Assembly: GCA_023853785.1 (NCBI GenBank)
Contig: JAJIRX010000019.1
Span: forward strand, 1-64,000
Length of the DNA stretch: 64,000 nucleotides
Origin: Psilocybe azurescens
Lineage: Eukaryota > Basidiomycota > Agaricomycetes > Agaricales > Agrocybaceae
Direction of reading: 5' to 3'
Numbering within the stretch: the first letter of the stretch is position 1; every line of letters begins with the position of its first letter. The translations under genes were made by a program, and so were the position numbers. Shown here in pieces: positions 36,241 through 48,099 of the stretch. A model generated the notes under the pieces. That model was not told where the DNA came from, made no database searches, and worked only from the letters and a program-made list of their open reading frames with translations.

Positions 36241-36465
36241 AGGTTCTGGCCATCTGGGACGAGCTGCCCGAGCGTAGATTAGATAGTGTAGTGCATCGCA
36301 TCAGCGGCTGTGCATGGTTTGTATGCTAGGGCGCTTTCGTAGTCAGACAAACATAACACCTTTGCCCCGCAACGCCATACTACGCGGCTGCTCGACGAGC
36401 ATTCCGAGCTTTTCCAGACACGAGCTGTTAGGGTAGGCGGTATTGTCTTACCCCAACAGGTCAAG
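36241..36465. repeat. Dispersed ~220-bp repeat, copy 1
   Basis: Matches 51170-51385 over its whole length in the same orientation: GGCCATCTGGGACGAGCTGCCCGAG, GCATCGCATCAGCGGCTGTGC, CTCGACGAGCAT, CCAGACACGAGCTG and CCCCAACAGGT. Flanks differ, so the boundaries are fairly sharp. No ORF. Possibly a SINE or a small non-autonomous element; no clear tRNA-type promoter was found. Confidence 0.7.
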
Positions 36466-37489
36466 CTACGAAAACTGAGAAACGCACCTCCTGAAACGAT
36501 GCTGACTCGGCTCTGAACTCTCGGTCTTCTTCATATACTCGACACCAAAAGACTATCATAGAGAATAAATGAGCATTATAATGTCTGCAGCTTTGTCTCA
36601 TAAGGCTTTTCGTTTCATTTATTTCAGGCCCAATATATTTGCGATGGATAGAAATAACATTCACTCCATAAGCCAGCGGTAAATCTCCTGGAAAGTTCTA
36701 AACGACAGACTAAGCTAGCTACGACCTAGGGTTGTAATGACGCGTCACATATCTAGCAGATCAAAATGTGACCGTTAGTGAATAGGAAAAGACCGTTTGT
36801 TGAAAATAAGCCACTTAGATTATGTGCCGTTCAAGTTCTTGTTTATTTCCGTGCATTCGAAATGGTCCAGTAGATATCTATAGTCTCTTGTTCTCTTCAA
36901 TCTTTCGACAACTGCACCACCTGTTCGACAAGTAGCGAGATGGACCTACTTGGAATACGCGCTAAGAAAAATAAAACCGGAAAGATACCTTATCTGGCAC
37001 AAAATAAATGGCAATTTTGGGAACTGACCAACGACTATCTCGGGCATCCCGGTCGCGTTTGAAGAATCGCGTGATGGATGTATTAACGCGACTTCGACAC
37101 ATCTGAGTCCATGCAGTTGAATCACTAACCAGTTTAACCTTTGTTACAGGTATAGATACGGAAGACAAAAGAGGTGTACGTCACAACTAAGGTATAGCGA
37201 TAGGATATGAGGTATTTAGATTCACTGAATCCAAAAAATTTGAAGTGGTATAAATTTCGTGAAGATTTGATGAAGACAACCGTTCACCGACTCAAGAAGC
37301 GCACATTAGTTGAGATTGGAGTGACAAATTTGAAGAGTTATGGGTGAGGCTCCTTGCCGTGCTTGACCTGTGTATGACCGAGTACGTCTACGGTCTACTA
37401 CCATTCGGCCACTACGTAATTGACATCAACCGTAGTGATACTCCTCAAAAGTACGAAAGGAACGACAGAATGGAGTTCTATTATTTAGT
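36466..37489. other. Unrecognised minus-strand exon candidates
   Basis: Minus-strand stretches at 36962-37168 (TKVKLVSDSTAWTQMCRSRVNTSITRFFKRDRDARDSRW) and 36461-36664 look protein-like and could be exons of one gene with a splice donor near 36990. I do not recognise the product. Confidence 0.3.
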
Positions 37490-38600
37490 TCACACGAGGA
37501 AATAACCACCTTCGACGTTGATTCTCTGACCGGTAATATATCCACATCTAGTGAAGCTTATTAGTAACCTACATAAAATAACCTAGGTGACTGAATACTT
37601 ACTTCATTAAAAATAGGTAAGCCTCGGCGCACTAATCAATCCGTGTTTTGCATATCAGTATTAACGTGCCATGTGATAGGGTTATTGGCGTACCTCGCTA
37701 GGCTCTCCGGCACGTTTCAGGAGAATTTTCTGTGTGAAGGCTTTCATCATAGTATCTCTCTGATCCCCAAACAGTTTGTCAACAAGCTTGGTGATAGATA
37801 ATTAGCAATGCATAACAATGCAAATACTCAACCTAACGAAGACTCACCTCGGTGTCAATCTGTTGAAGATTAGACGTGGAGAATCAGTTTTTTTGGTTGT
37901 GTTGGCATCCCACTGCTTAATGCTTACCACGCCTGCGCAGACAGAGTTGACACGGATAGGCGCGAGATCGACTGCCAGGCCTCTGGTCAGTCCCTCAATG
38001 GCCGTAGCAGAGCCACTCGCAAGCGGGGCCCCAGGAAATGGCTTTTCCGCGGCGACACCTGAAAAAATCATTAGCTTCTGATTCATGTCCAGGACTGAAC
38101 TACGAAAATGGCGCACCAGTTGTCAGTGTCAACGAGCCACCCGGGTGAAACTTTGCATGCTTCGCCAGAATGAATGGCCCCCAGAATCGGACGGTGAAAA
38201 CCCCTGATATCGTAGGTAAATTTAATTACGCACGTGTGCGAGAGCAGTAGACACTCTCACCTTGACCTTCCTCAATGGACTCAATGTTTGAGTATGGTAG
38301 TCCACCACCCTGGCTTTTGGAGACATCTCCGCTTGTCCAGACAATGTGATCAACAGGTCCGAGTCCACCAGCAAAGACTTTGATCGCCTCCGAATCCTTC
38401 GCGTCCAGGACCTCCCCGCGTACCTCTCCAGGTAGCTTATGGGCCTTCAAGCGCACGACGGCATCCTCAACGCGGTACTTGTTGCTCGATGCAATTATGA
38501 CAAGGCTTGCGAGAGACTGGAGGGAAGCAAGAGCTACTGCGAATCCAATTCCAGACGAACCACCGACTACTACGATTGTCTTATTCTGGAGTGTTGCCAT
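37490..38600 (-). CDS. Short-chain dehydrogenase/reductase (SDR), copy 1, lacking YxxxK
   Basis: Five exons, ATG 38600 to TGA 37490. Exon 1 has the Rossmann motif GGSSGIG and HIVWTSGD; exon 2 reads VFTVRFWGPFILAKHAKFHPGGSLTLTTG; exon 3 AAEKPFPGAPLASGSATAIEGLTRGLAVDLAPIRVNSV; exon 4 KLVDKLFGDQRDTMMKAF..., ending in AGEPSEVAEAYLFLMK; exon 5 CGYITGQRINVEGGYFLV. These are the standard SDR landmarks in order, with the NAD(P) motif intact. At the catalytic helix, where YxxxK is expected, the aligned residues read ASGSA, so both Tyr and Lys are absent, as in copy 2. Close paralog of 46859-47992, with similarity continuing upstream of the start. It lies next to a sesquiterpene synthase gene, which suggests but does not prove a role in terpenoid tailoring. 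Confidence 0.82.
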
Positions 38601-39239
38601 TGTTTTGAATAGTCTTAGGTGAGTTGGATGTAATGAGAAGATCGATGGACGTCCTCCATTGATTGGTGTGCTTTTTATACGCATCGGTTATCCGATGGTC
38701 AAGTTTGACATGTTAGCCGGAGTCTACGACAAGATGCGGCACAGCGGGCGCTGGAAAAATTAGCAAGCTACTCTTCAGTTGTTTGAGATCACATGCCATT
38801 TGATGAGAATACATGTCAACGATATGACCTCTGTGTTTGTAAGGATTGTCGGAATACATAGCAAAATTCTCCAAAGTTCCCTACAATGAATCTTGCCATT
38901 CTGTCAAGTATTGTGGATGTGTTAAGATAGGCGTTAGGCTCTGAATAAAGTCTATCTGTACTTATTCGAAGTGGGCGTCTAACAGTTGCCGGCTGGCGTA
39001 TGTGTTTTAGATGTCCGAAATGTCCGATGGACAGGGGCAATGCCCGTTTTAGGTGATATGACATGAGATCCACCTTGAGAGTAGGTGCATAGCTTAGTCA
39101 ATGATTCTCCTGTACCGTAATTCCACACCTTAAGTGTCAACTTGGTATTGTTGGTATCGTCGTCAATGATGTTATTCTGCAATGGGCGCGTTAAACATAA
39201 ATCCACGTTTCGGAGCCGATTGGTAGCGATTATTATCCA

Positions 39240-39900
39240 TCCGACCTAACTGGGCAGTGGTATGTGTTGGCCAACCTCTCTTTCATTCTACCCAGTATTT
39301 GCATCGCACAGGACTCTGTCTTAATCTTAAAGCAACCCATTCTAACACCGGTACACACTCTCCCAGGCTTTTGTACTTTCAATGTAGATTCGACACAAAT
39401 AACGGCTACTCTGGGAGATGGAGAGGAAGCGAATTCGGATTTCTAATCGCCACAGCCCTGAAAGCCGATGCTCCTCCCCTCATACTCTCTAATATATGAT
39501 GAACATGGCGATAATGTTCCTACAATTTCTCCCATGTTATATTCTCTTGTAATTGATTCCCTCTCCTTCTACATATGGACCCGCGTGGTCTGTCCTCACT
39601 AAGAGGACCTGCGACCTGCGACTCGTTTATTGCATAACTAACCTGACCTTGTTGGCCAGTTTACTTCTGTATGAATTATGCGAGAGAGCTATTCGTCCGT
39701 TATCTAAAATGTGGTATCAGGCTAATTGTCAGGATATGTGGGTTGCTCGTCGGTTTGTATTTCTGGTTTTTGGTTTTTATACTTTGGTGGATCAATTACA
39801 TTTCTCAACTGTGAGAAGCAGGAGTTGACCATGGACAAGACATTGTTCAGGAAGGGTACATGGACTCACCACCGATGTTCTATATCATACTCAACTCTAG
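39240..39900 (+). repeat. Duplicated block, partner of 44220-44850
   Basis: Shares ordered short matches with 44250-44850, for example CTACATATGGACCCGC.. against CTACGTATGAATATTG.., GAGAGCTATTCGTCCG against GAGAGCTAGTCGTCCG, and GTGGTATCAGGCTAA against CTGGTGTCAGGCTAA. Frames are open in places but inconsistent between the two copies. Unknown origin; possibly a decayed gene or transposon fragment duplicated within the locus. Confidence 0.45.
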
Positions 39901-40762
39901 CACCCACGCAATATTCGTTCTGATGCATCATGACCTGTGCAAAGCAAAGGGCTGAGTCAAGTCTATTCAACACGAATAGTGTAGTATATGTCCTAAAGGA
40001 CAAGGTACTCACCTTCCCCGCAATCACGCCATGACAGCGATGGCGATGCGTGGCTAGGGAATCGAAACGCTTCCTCCGATGTATATCTTTATTAGAATTG
40101 AGACCAATTTGCGATATGCGGTATGACTCTGTGGTCTTTCCAGGCCTCGCAAGTGTCTTAGATTACCAGTGGCAATTGACTTCCAGATATAGAGATATAA
40201 CCGTACTGTAGTGGGACATTATTTTCCGGCAAAATTTCAAAGGCTGTGTGTCGCGGAGAGGTAATCTCAATGCTCTGGGCTGCGTGGTCACATCTTTAAC
40301 GTGTTCATCACTGACCTCGTATAGTGCCCGTGTGATGCAAGGACCGTTCATGGTGGGGTCGCCTGATGTCGCGGATAGTTGGGAAGGGTTTACAGATATG
40401 TGTTACTTATTGTGTGAACCCAGTAGATAATAGTACTTGGAAGATTTTGGACTGTAAGAACCGAGGCTCATTGCTCAGGCGGTTCAGAATTTTCGAAACA
40501 ATCTTGGGAGTCCGGGATGGATTCTCTGTAACAATATATTTGTCAGCGGCTCTTTTGGAGTCATTAACTTCCAGATAGCCAACATAGCGTAGTTATGAAC
40601 AATGGTAAAACGAGCTTGCATGAGGTGGCGTTAAATAATTTCTACAAATTTTATAAAATATGTATGAATATGGATAGGATGGTCTCGCAGTTTCCAATTT
40701 AATAAAACTGATCGCCCTTGCCAGTGGCATATTAATAACAATTTTTTAGGACACAGCAGTAT

Positions 40763-42012
40763 CTAATACCCCAGTTCACTAAGGCGATAACGTTGTAGTG
40801 AAAAATGAAAGGCTCTACAGAAAAAAAAAGGTTAATTAGGAAAACAGACAAGGTTCCGGAGGATCTTACAAATATCCATTGACGTAGTGCTTCCATGGTA
40901 TGGCAGCATCCGTGGACTGTAAGACTTTTGTGACTCTGGCATGTGCAGCTAAAGTATCCTTTACAGTATCCCGTAGCGTATCTGGAAGAGACCTCCCCGT
41001 AACGCGAGCCCGGAGGAAGATATATGAATCTGTTTCTCCACCAACATACTCCTTGTTGAATCTAACATAGTTGTATTTCTGTTATACTCCGAGCGAAGGG
41101 AGATAAAAAGAAAATACGCACGATAATACATCATTTGCGAGGTTTGTGACTACTACCATGTCTTCTACAACAGACATATAGATAGAAAGATCCATGTTCA
41201 GGCATTTTGGGAAGACCATAAACGCATAGGCGGCGGAACAGCCTGTTTTGTTCCTTAGAAAGTATGGCCACGACTGAGCAGCCTCGGAGAGCTTCATATC
41301 GTGAATAGCAGGGTTCTGCTCCAAAAGACGCCCATTTATGCATTCTAAGGCGGAGAGGACGATTGCATTGGCCGGAATGGTATCCCAGAAACGATATAAA
41401 CCGTTCAGATGCTCACGGAAGGACTGTAGGAGGATGCCCTTAGAGCTGCTGTCTTTATCTAGAAGCCCTTGTTGAAAACCTGGTAAAGCTGGGAAATGCT
41501 CGGCCTTAAGGTCGTCAACATGGAGCATAAAACTACAATGTAAATTTAATCAGCCAAATTTATGGAAAAGCAGGTGAGATATTTGTAAGTAAATACCAAG
41601 TGAACCTCGCGATTTCATGGCGTAGTTCGGGTGCGAGTCCAGGATATGAAAGCTGTGCATGCAAGTAGTTACAAAATCTCAAGATAAGTCGAAGAACAAA
41701 TTTACATACCTCTGCCATGGCGGCAGCCGTTTTGTATATAGAGTCAAACCATTCGTTCCCATTGTCATACCGGGTCAAAAATTCGGCTCGTACAGCTTGA
41801 TACGTTGCGTTCGTGTCTGTGATGGGCTCTGAGTCCTCAGGACAATAGTCCAGGCTTTCAACAAAATCGTCGATGATTTCTTTGATGACAGTTGGGTACT
41901 GATCTGGTTCAAAATCACAAAGACCTGGTGTTGGCCAAGGTTGTGACTTTAATAGAGGGCTGGGAAGAAGGGACTTAGAGATGTCTTTGAATGCTGGTTT
42001 TGCCCCGCTCAT
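40763..42012 (-). CDS. Sesquiterpene synthase, trichodiene-synthase (TRI5)-like
   Basis: ATG 42012 (an in-frame ATG at 42114 is an alternative) to TAG 40763, five exons. Order: QPWPTPGLCDFEPDQYPTVIKEIIDDF; WFDSIYKTAAAMAE; LSYPGLAPELRHEIARFTWY; FMLHVDDL, the position of the aspartate-rich Mg motif; SAAYAFMVFPK; NLANDVLSFNKE, the NSE-type metal motif split by an intron; GETDSYIFLRARVTG; and an end exon LAFHFSLQRYRLSELGY matching the RYRLSEL tail of fungal TRI5-like enzymes. A donor GTAAG hidden in the apparent stop near 40866 gives this better C-terminus. Such enzymes ionise farnesyl diphosphate in the cytosol. No breaks found. The two SDR genes on either side share its strand. Confidence 0.82.
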
Positions 42013-43507
42013 GAGTGCTGATGAATTAAGAAAGCCTAACTCTTCGTCTCTGGTTTTATAGCTTGCACCCTTGCCTTGTTTCAGGAATATAAAGCCGCGT
42101 ATTTGAAAATGCAATACCTAGGTTATGCTACTCAGGGATAGCCTTTTTTAGAGCAAACGGTCCGAATCACGATACAGTGATATAATTCTGATGTCGAACT
42201 TTAAGCTTATCTTCTTTGATGATGACCTTATGAATCTATTTATAGCATCCTATCCTCTGGACACTTGGTTCCGGTGGTTCTGAAAAGTTGTTTTCATTTC
42301 CGTGTACTGGACTGTTATTTGATATTCGTATCATGAACATAACTTGTATCTTGCCAGATTACATTGTCGTTAGTGAAAGTACAGACTTCAGAGGTGCTCC
42401 CCTCAAAACTATTTTTGGTCATTAAAAGCTCTCCGAAAGCATTATTAGAGTACATTTACTCAAAGTGAACTTTTTGTCCGCGTCATCTGGCCACCAATAA
42501 TTATACTTCCAGGGGTTTTAATGTAAGTTCTGAAACCTGAATGCCTCGTGAAAGAGAAGACATGGATCCAGGACGGCGGTGTACACTCACACATTGGGCG
42601 AATTTCGATTGGGTGAATTTCGGGAACCGGTTATCACCGGCTGCAGTCGACGAGACTCACTTCGCCCGGCGTAGCTGTGTTCGATCCCTAGCGCCACAAA
42701 CGGTCAGCTCCATTTCTTGTCATTGTGGTGAAGGCTAATTGGTCAACATGAACTACATTGCCTGTCTATTAGTCATATAACTGCGAGGGAGTCGGAGCTA
42801 CTCGACTCTTATAGAGTTCTATTTTATCGGTCATCCTGAAAGGACGGGTTATAAGTTCTGATTATGATCAGGACCTCGTCACCTTGAATTATATACCGAT
42901 TCCTTCAAGTCCCCTCCTTCGGTCCCTCTGCGGAAGCCCTGATGATAAGGACACCGATTTTACTGCCCCGCCTTCGTCGCATCCAAAAGCTTGCTGTGCA
43001 TTTCCAAGTGTAGCCCTGTCTGTTCTTGCTCCATGGTTAACTAGTACTATTTCGTTTCATCATTAACCCAATTTGTTTATAACCGATAGTACAGTGAATA
43101 TTGTACCTTAATCACGAAAGTGCACGCAAATGCACCCCGAAAGTGAATTGGCGCAGGTGTGCGCTAGTCTACGCTTCAAGTTGGCACTTTGAAAACCTAG
43201 TGTCCTAATAATGATAACAAAACCGTCGATACAAAGACCCCACTGCATCTACGGCTAATATGCTTTCATATAATTAGGCTACAAATTGTCTTATGCCGGA
43301 CGTTGCTCCTTTGGCTGGCGATCCGCCAACTTCTTGGGCGTTTCTCAAACCACAAAGCCGTACGTAGACACATTAAACGTGCTTGTGCCTGAAGTTCCTC
43401 ATTCGCCGAGATCTTATTTTCTGTGTAGTTGTTGTCGCATCGATGATGAGGCAGTAGAATAATGTCACTCATCGATTAGAACTTCTCTACATATTCCCTT
43501 TTTTTCT

Positions 43508-43670
43508 TACAGAAAGCCGGGGCTCTGGCCGTAGGCTTAGGCTCGGCCTAGGCCTTGTGCGGCTCAGGATCAGGATTCTTCAAGCCTGAGTCTGAGCCTG
43601 AGCCTGGCCTGAGCCGCCCAAAGCCTGGCGTAAGCCGCGGCTTTCAGGCCGAGCCGAGTCTGCACATTAC
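43508..43670. repeat. GAGCCT/AGGCTC-rich imperfect palindromic patch
   Basis: Dense runs of GGCTTAGGCTCGGCCTAGGCC on one side and GCCTGAGTCTGAGCCTGAGCCTGG on the other. Units occur in both orientations, so the patch can fold on itself. Far more GC-rich than the surrounding AT-rich DNA. Looks like a minisatellite. Confidence 0.7.
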
Positions 43671-44219
43671 TACTTGTGACTGACTGCTCAATCCCAACCG
43701 CCCCATGACACTTTCCAAACAGATCCTAGAGGTGCAAAGGTTATTGTCTCATTTAGTGATGGTATGAATATTGGATAAAGCAGCAAAGCGGGTGAACATT
43801 CAAGCAAATTTGGGGTGAGTTTCTATTAATTAATTAATTAGACACTTACCAGGCTTAAGTTTTAGGGATACACTTATACGAGAAACTGTCCCGTGTCTGT
43901 GTTTGACTTCAAAGTTCACTCATTCAGGCCTCAAAATCGCAGATGCCGCTACAGGGTCGAGTTGAGCAGAAGAGGGAGGGTCGGCGTGCAGCATCGACGA
44001 TGCCGCTATTGACTGGGTGAGCTCACTCTATGTGACGTGCGTTCTGGTTCTGCCATGAGGATGTCGGTAACGATGCTGCCGACGAGGCCCAACAGCCGAT
44101 GGTGGAAACGGACCTCTCTCAATTTACGTGACTAGCATCTCTTCTTTCCTTCCTCACACAGGTTCGAGCATGTGAGGTCATCGATCGACCAACCAACCTG
44201 GTACCGCTAATCCCAATCA

Positions 44220-44850
44220 GGAAACTCCCTTGAAAAAAAAGGTGGTGTTTGTCTCATGTTCAGTGATGTTATTCTTTAAGGGGCGCTCCAGATATGCTCT
44301 TAAGAGTCGGCGATTAGGTATCTTGAAGTTGAACAACTATCGTCGATCCGATGCTACTTGCCAGCAGTGGTACACTTCGGCCATCCTCGCTCACATATAC
44401 GCACTGCACATATTTCTGCATCTCCAGGGTAGATGCGAATTTAGGATCCTCTTTCTCTAAATGTGTCAACACATACCTGACTCGGATCAGAATCACTTAG
44501 AGAGAATCATCCAGAATGGACAGGAAGCTAATCTGAAAGTTCTTCTCTGATCAACAACTCTCTGAGAACACAGTGGCCCATCCCTGCTCATTTTTGAAGG
44601 ATGATGGAGATACATGACATCGCTTCTATGTCTCTTGGAGTGGAGGTGTTAACACTCCGTCGGCATGACTCTTTTCCTTCTACGTATGAATATTGTAGTT
44701 TCCCTGAGTCCTTACAAAGCGGACGTACCTTCGGTCCATTGATGACTTAGCCTAGCCATATTGGCCCGTATGTGCTCTACATATACAAGAGAGCTAGTCG
44801 TCCGTGTCCCAATCTGGTGTCAGGCTAAGTATCACGACCATGGGTAATGC
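44220..44850 (+). repeat. Duplicated block, partner of 39240-39900
   Basis: See the shared matches given for 39240-39900. The start of this block also pairs with 34757-34910, so three related fragments exist in the window. Confidence 0.45.
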
Positions 44851-46858
44851 GTTAGTTTGGCTGAGGCTGACATGCCGTTGGCGATGTGTCGGGAAAATCG
44901 AGATCAGAATATATGCATAGACATGAGCACATCTACACTTATCAGTCCATCAGCTTTTCGGCCGGTTGACATGTTTCAGTAATCTTCCTATATAATATTG
45001 TCGGAATGGTCAGACTGACCACCCATTGTCAGCAATATCATCTCATATCTGTTGGTACCAGATACTGGGCTTGTATATACAATCTGTACTGGTTGAAAAA
45101 CAAAAGATTCGAAATATTCAGAAATCACAATAAAATATTCAAAAACCGTCTGTATTTTATATAGAGCTGTACAAAATATGTAGCTACGACCTAGTTTACA
45201 GGAATTCTTAATCAATACAAAACCCTGAGTAAGAAAGATGTGCCTGATTAAGGTGTAAATCAGCAAGCGCTCTGAAAAGACTCAAGAGGAATATCAAAGG
45301 ATTTACTCACCATCGGAAAGATGCAGCGCACAAAGATGTTAGCATCAACATCAGTAAGAAGGTGGAAAGGGACTCACCGAGTGTGGAGGTTTGCAAAGCT
45401 GCAATTTTGTCCCAACAATAGTAAGCACCTGGATTGCTTGAGGGAGAAATGACAACTTACCTCTGTTAACCCAAGCTCCTTTAATTTTCAGTTAGCTGCG
45501 AGTAAAATCAGAACAAGATACCCGAATCTAATTTCAAGACGGCCTTATATACACACAAAGCTCATGCCCTAAACCCACAATGCTCCACACTCCACCAATG
45601 CCCCACTTGCACGACTACAACATGCTCCACTCAGGAAATTTAAGTCATATGACCGCGTTTGCTATATTATTATGTTCAAGTTCGGTTGTGACATGCCATG
45701 TTCTTGTCGTAGTTAGGGTGTAGTCAAGTCATAGCCAAGGTCTAAATTTGCATAACCATTACTGAAGTTGTATGAGGTAAAGCAAGTCGAGCACCATGGC
45801 CAATTGAGGTCAGTAAGAGGACTCGCTGCTTTCATTCTCTGAATGGTTGATGGTCACAGTCTAGCCACTTTTATCTTCTAGATGTCTAGGTTAATCTGTA
45901 GAATAAGTTAAGTTAAAAAAATTTGGTTCAGACATATAACTGTAGGCCTGAATGATGAAGCATGGTATGTTCTCACAAGCTCACAAGTGGGCGGCTTTTG
46001 TGTAGTGATCAAGCCCTGATCATCTGTACAAACAGATTATATGACCTGATCAACCTGCTGATATGGCTTCGTGCAAAGCTTGATCAGTTCTGATAAGTTC
46101 ATCAGCTTCGTAAGGTGCTGATATGCTAATTTGGATTTTTCCGACATGGGTTTTGTCGCCCTCTTATTTGGCTTCGGTTTGAATTTTTATGTGGATTTGT
46201 ATCTTGCGTTCGTCCCTTGACAGACGTTCTTCACTGCGAATGGATTGAATGAGAACGGGATGTGCGAGAAAATGACAGATGCACATGGTTCAGCTTGAGC
46301 GATTCAGCGATTTAATTTGCTATTCTTTCCTCAGCGCGTGAGCTGTCATGCAAAGAATACTGGAATGCAGACTAGAATTGGGATACTTGGTTGCCTTTTT
46401 TGACATGAGACGCATGGATCGCGAATGGCAAGCCCATGGACGATGTTTGTCATGACAAATCATGGCACAGGACCAACGCATATATCCCAGGGCATAGAGT
46501 ACATCCATCCTCTCCGAAGCAAATACATGCCACGGTGGAGCTGTCAATGTCGATGTGATGGTAAAATGCTCTTGACTCGTCTTATCCCCTGGGATCGACC
46601 ATGTGCATGACTGTTGGTTCTTGGTTTGGATATCCAATAAGTGGACACAGTATAATTCAGATGCCCCCATGATCGTACCTGTATTGTTGAAATTCGGTAT
46701 AATATCAATAATACAACATTGTATGGTATCTATCGATTATGGATGGCATGCTGAGAACTACGGAGGAGTCGGGGTGTCTTGCATGCTCAGCTTGGGGTAG
46801 GAGGAGGACACGACATCAATCATTATGTATGGAGGGATGGATTCAATGCCTACTAAGT

Positions 46859-47992
46859 TCACACAAGCAAATAACCACCTTCGACATCAATCTTCTGACC
46901 AGTGATATATTCACATCTTGCAGGGATTTTTTCAGATAATCAGTGATCTACATAGAGCAATAAAGGTGATTGAATTCTCACTTCATTAAAAGATGTAAGC
47001 CTCGGCGCACTAACGAATCCATGTTTTGCATATCAGTATTTAGGTGCCGTATGAAAAATTATGAGCGCACCTCGCTAGGCTTTCCGACACGTTTCAAGAG
47101 AGTTTTTCCATTGAAGGCTTCGACGACATTCTCTCCTTGTTCCCCAAACATTTTTTCAATAAGCTTCGCAATAGGCGATTAGCAATGTATAACAATACAG
47201 TCATTCAAGCTAACAAAGACCCACCTCGGTGTCAATCTAGTGCAGATGGAACGCGGTGGATCAGTCATCAAATACTCTTTTTTTTGTGTTCAGGTGGAAG
47301 AAGGGCGCGTAATGCTCACCAATCCGGGGCAGACGAGGTTGACACGGACAGGTGCGAGATCTACTGCCAAGCCTCTGGTAAGTCCTCCTAAGGCTGTAGT
47401 AACACTGCTCCCCAGTGGGGCCCCAGGAAAAGGTCTTTGGCCAGCGAGACCTGAAGAGATCGTTAGCACCTGATTTACTCCTTAGTCTTATCTATAATGG
47501 TGACAGACCAGATGTGAGTGTCAACGAGCCACCTGGGTGAAACTTCGCATGCTTCGCCAGAATGAATGGGCCCCAGAATCGGACAGTAAAAATCCCTTTT
47601 CGCATCGGTCAACTTCAGTGCGCATGTATGTGAGAGCATTTGACATTCCCACCTTGACCTTCCTCGACGGAATCGACGTTCGAGAACGGCAATCCGCCAC
47701 CATGGGCTTCTGGGACATCGCCGCTTGTCCAGACAATGTGATCGACAAGTCCGAGTCCACTAGCGAAGACTTTGACCGCCTCCGAATCCTTCGCGTCCAG
47801 GACCTCCCCGCGTACTTTACCGGGTAGCTTATGTGCCTTCAGACGCGCGACAGCGTCCTCAACACGGGACTTGTTGCTCGATGCAATTATGACAAGGCTT
47901 GCGAGAGACTGGAGGGAGGCAAGAGCTACTGCGAATCCAATTCCAGACGAACCACCGACTACTACGATTGTCTTATTCTGGAGTGTTGCCAT
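46859..47992 (-). CDS. Short-chain dehydrogenase/reductase (SDR), copy 2, lacking YxxxK
   Basis: ATG 47992 to TGA 46859, same five-exon structure as the gene at 37490-38600. Exon 1 is almost identical (GGSSGIG, HIVWTSGD). Then GIFTVRFWGPFILAKHAKFHPGGSLTLTS; GLAGQRPFPGAPLGSSVTTALGGLTRGLAVDLAPVRVNLV; KMFGEQGENVVEAFNGK with VGKPSEV; and CEYITGQKIDVEGGYLLV. The catalytic helix reads GSSVTT where YxxxK is expected. Exons and introns are both similar to copy 1, and so is part of the upstream DNA, so this is a fairly recent segmental duplication around the terpene synthase. Codons are open throughout, suggesting that both copies are kept functional. Confidence 0.82.
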
Positions 47993-48099
47993 CGCGTTGA
48001 GTGATGTTGGATGCGAGTTGGGTGTATTGTAGTAAGAAGATCGATGGGTGTCCCACATTGATTAGTGTGCTTTTATAAACCCATCAGCTATTTGATAGT

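Larger units (their letters stand above)
42115..46858. other. No gene recognised; low-complexity and duplicated DNA
   Basis: Holds the GAGCCT-rich patch (43508-43670), a GTGCACGCAAATGCAC motif near 43120, the 44220-44850 duplicate and TTAATTAATTAATTA at about 43828-43842. Open frames are short and without family signature. It separates the terpene synthase from the second SDR gene. Confidence 0.45.

Noticed and set aside
42541..42738. Small plus-strand ORF upstream of the terpene synthase
   Set aside because: No family signature, no exon structure, ordinary length for chance.
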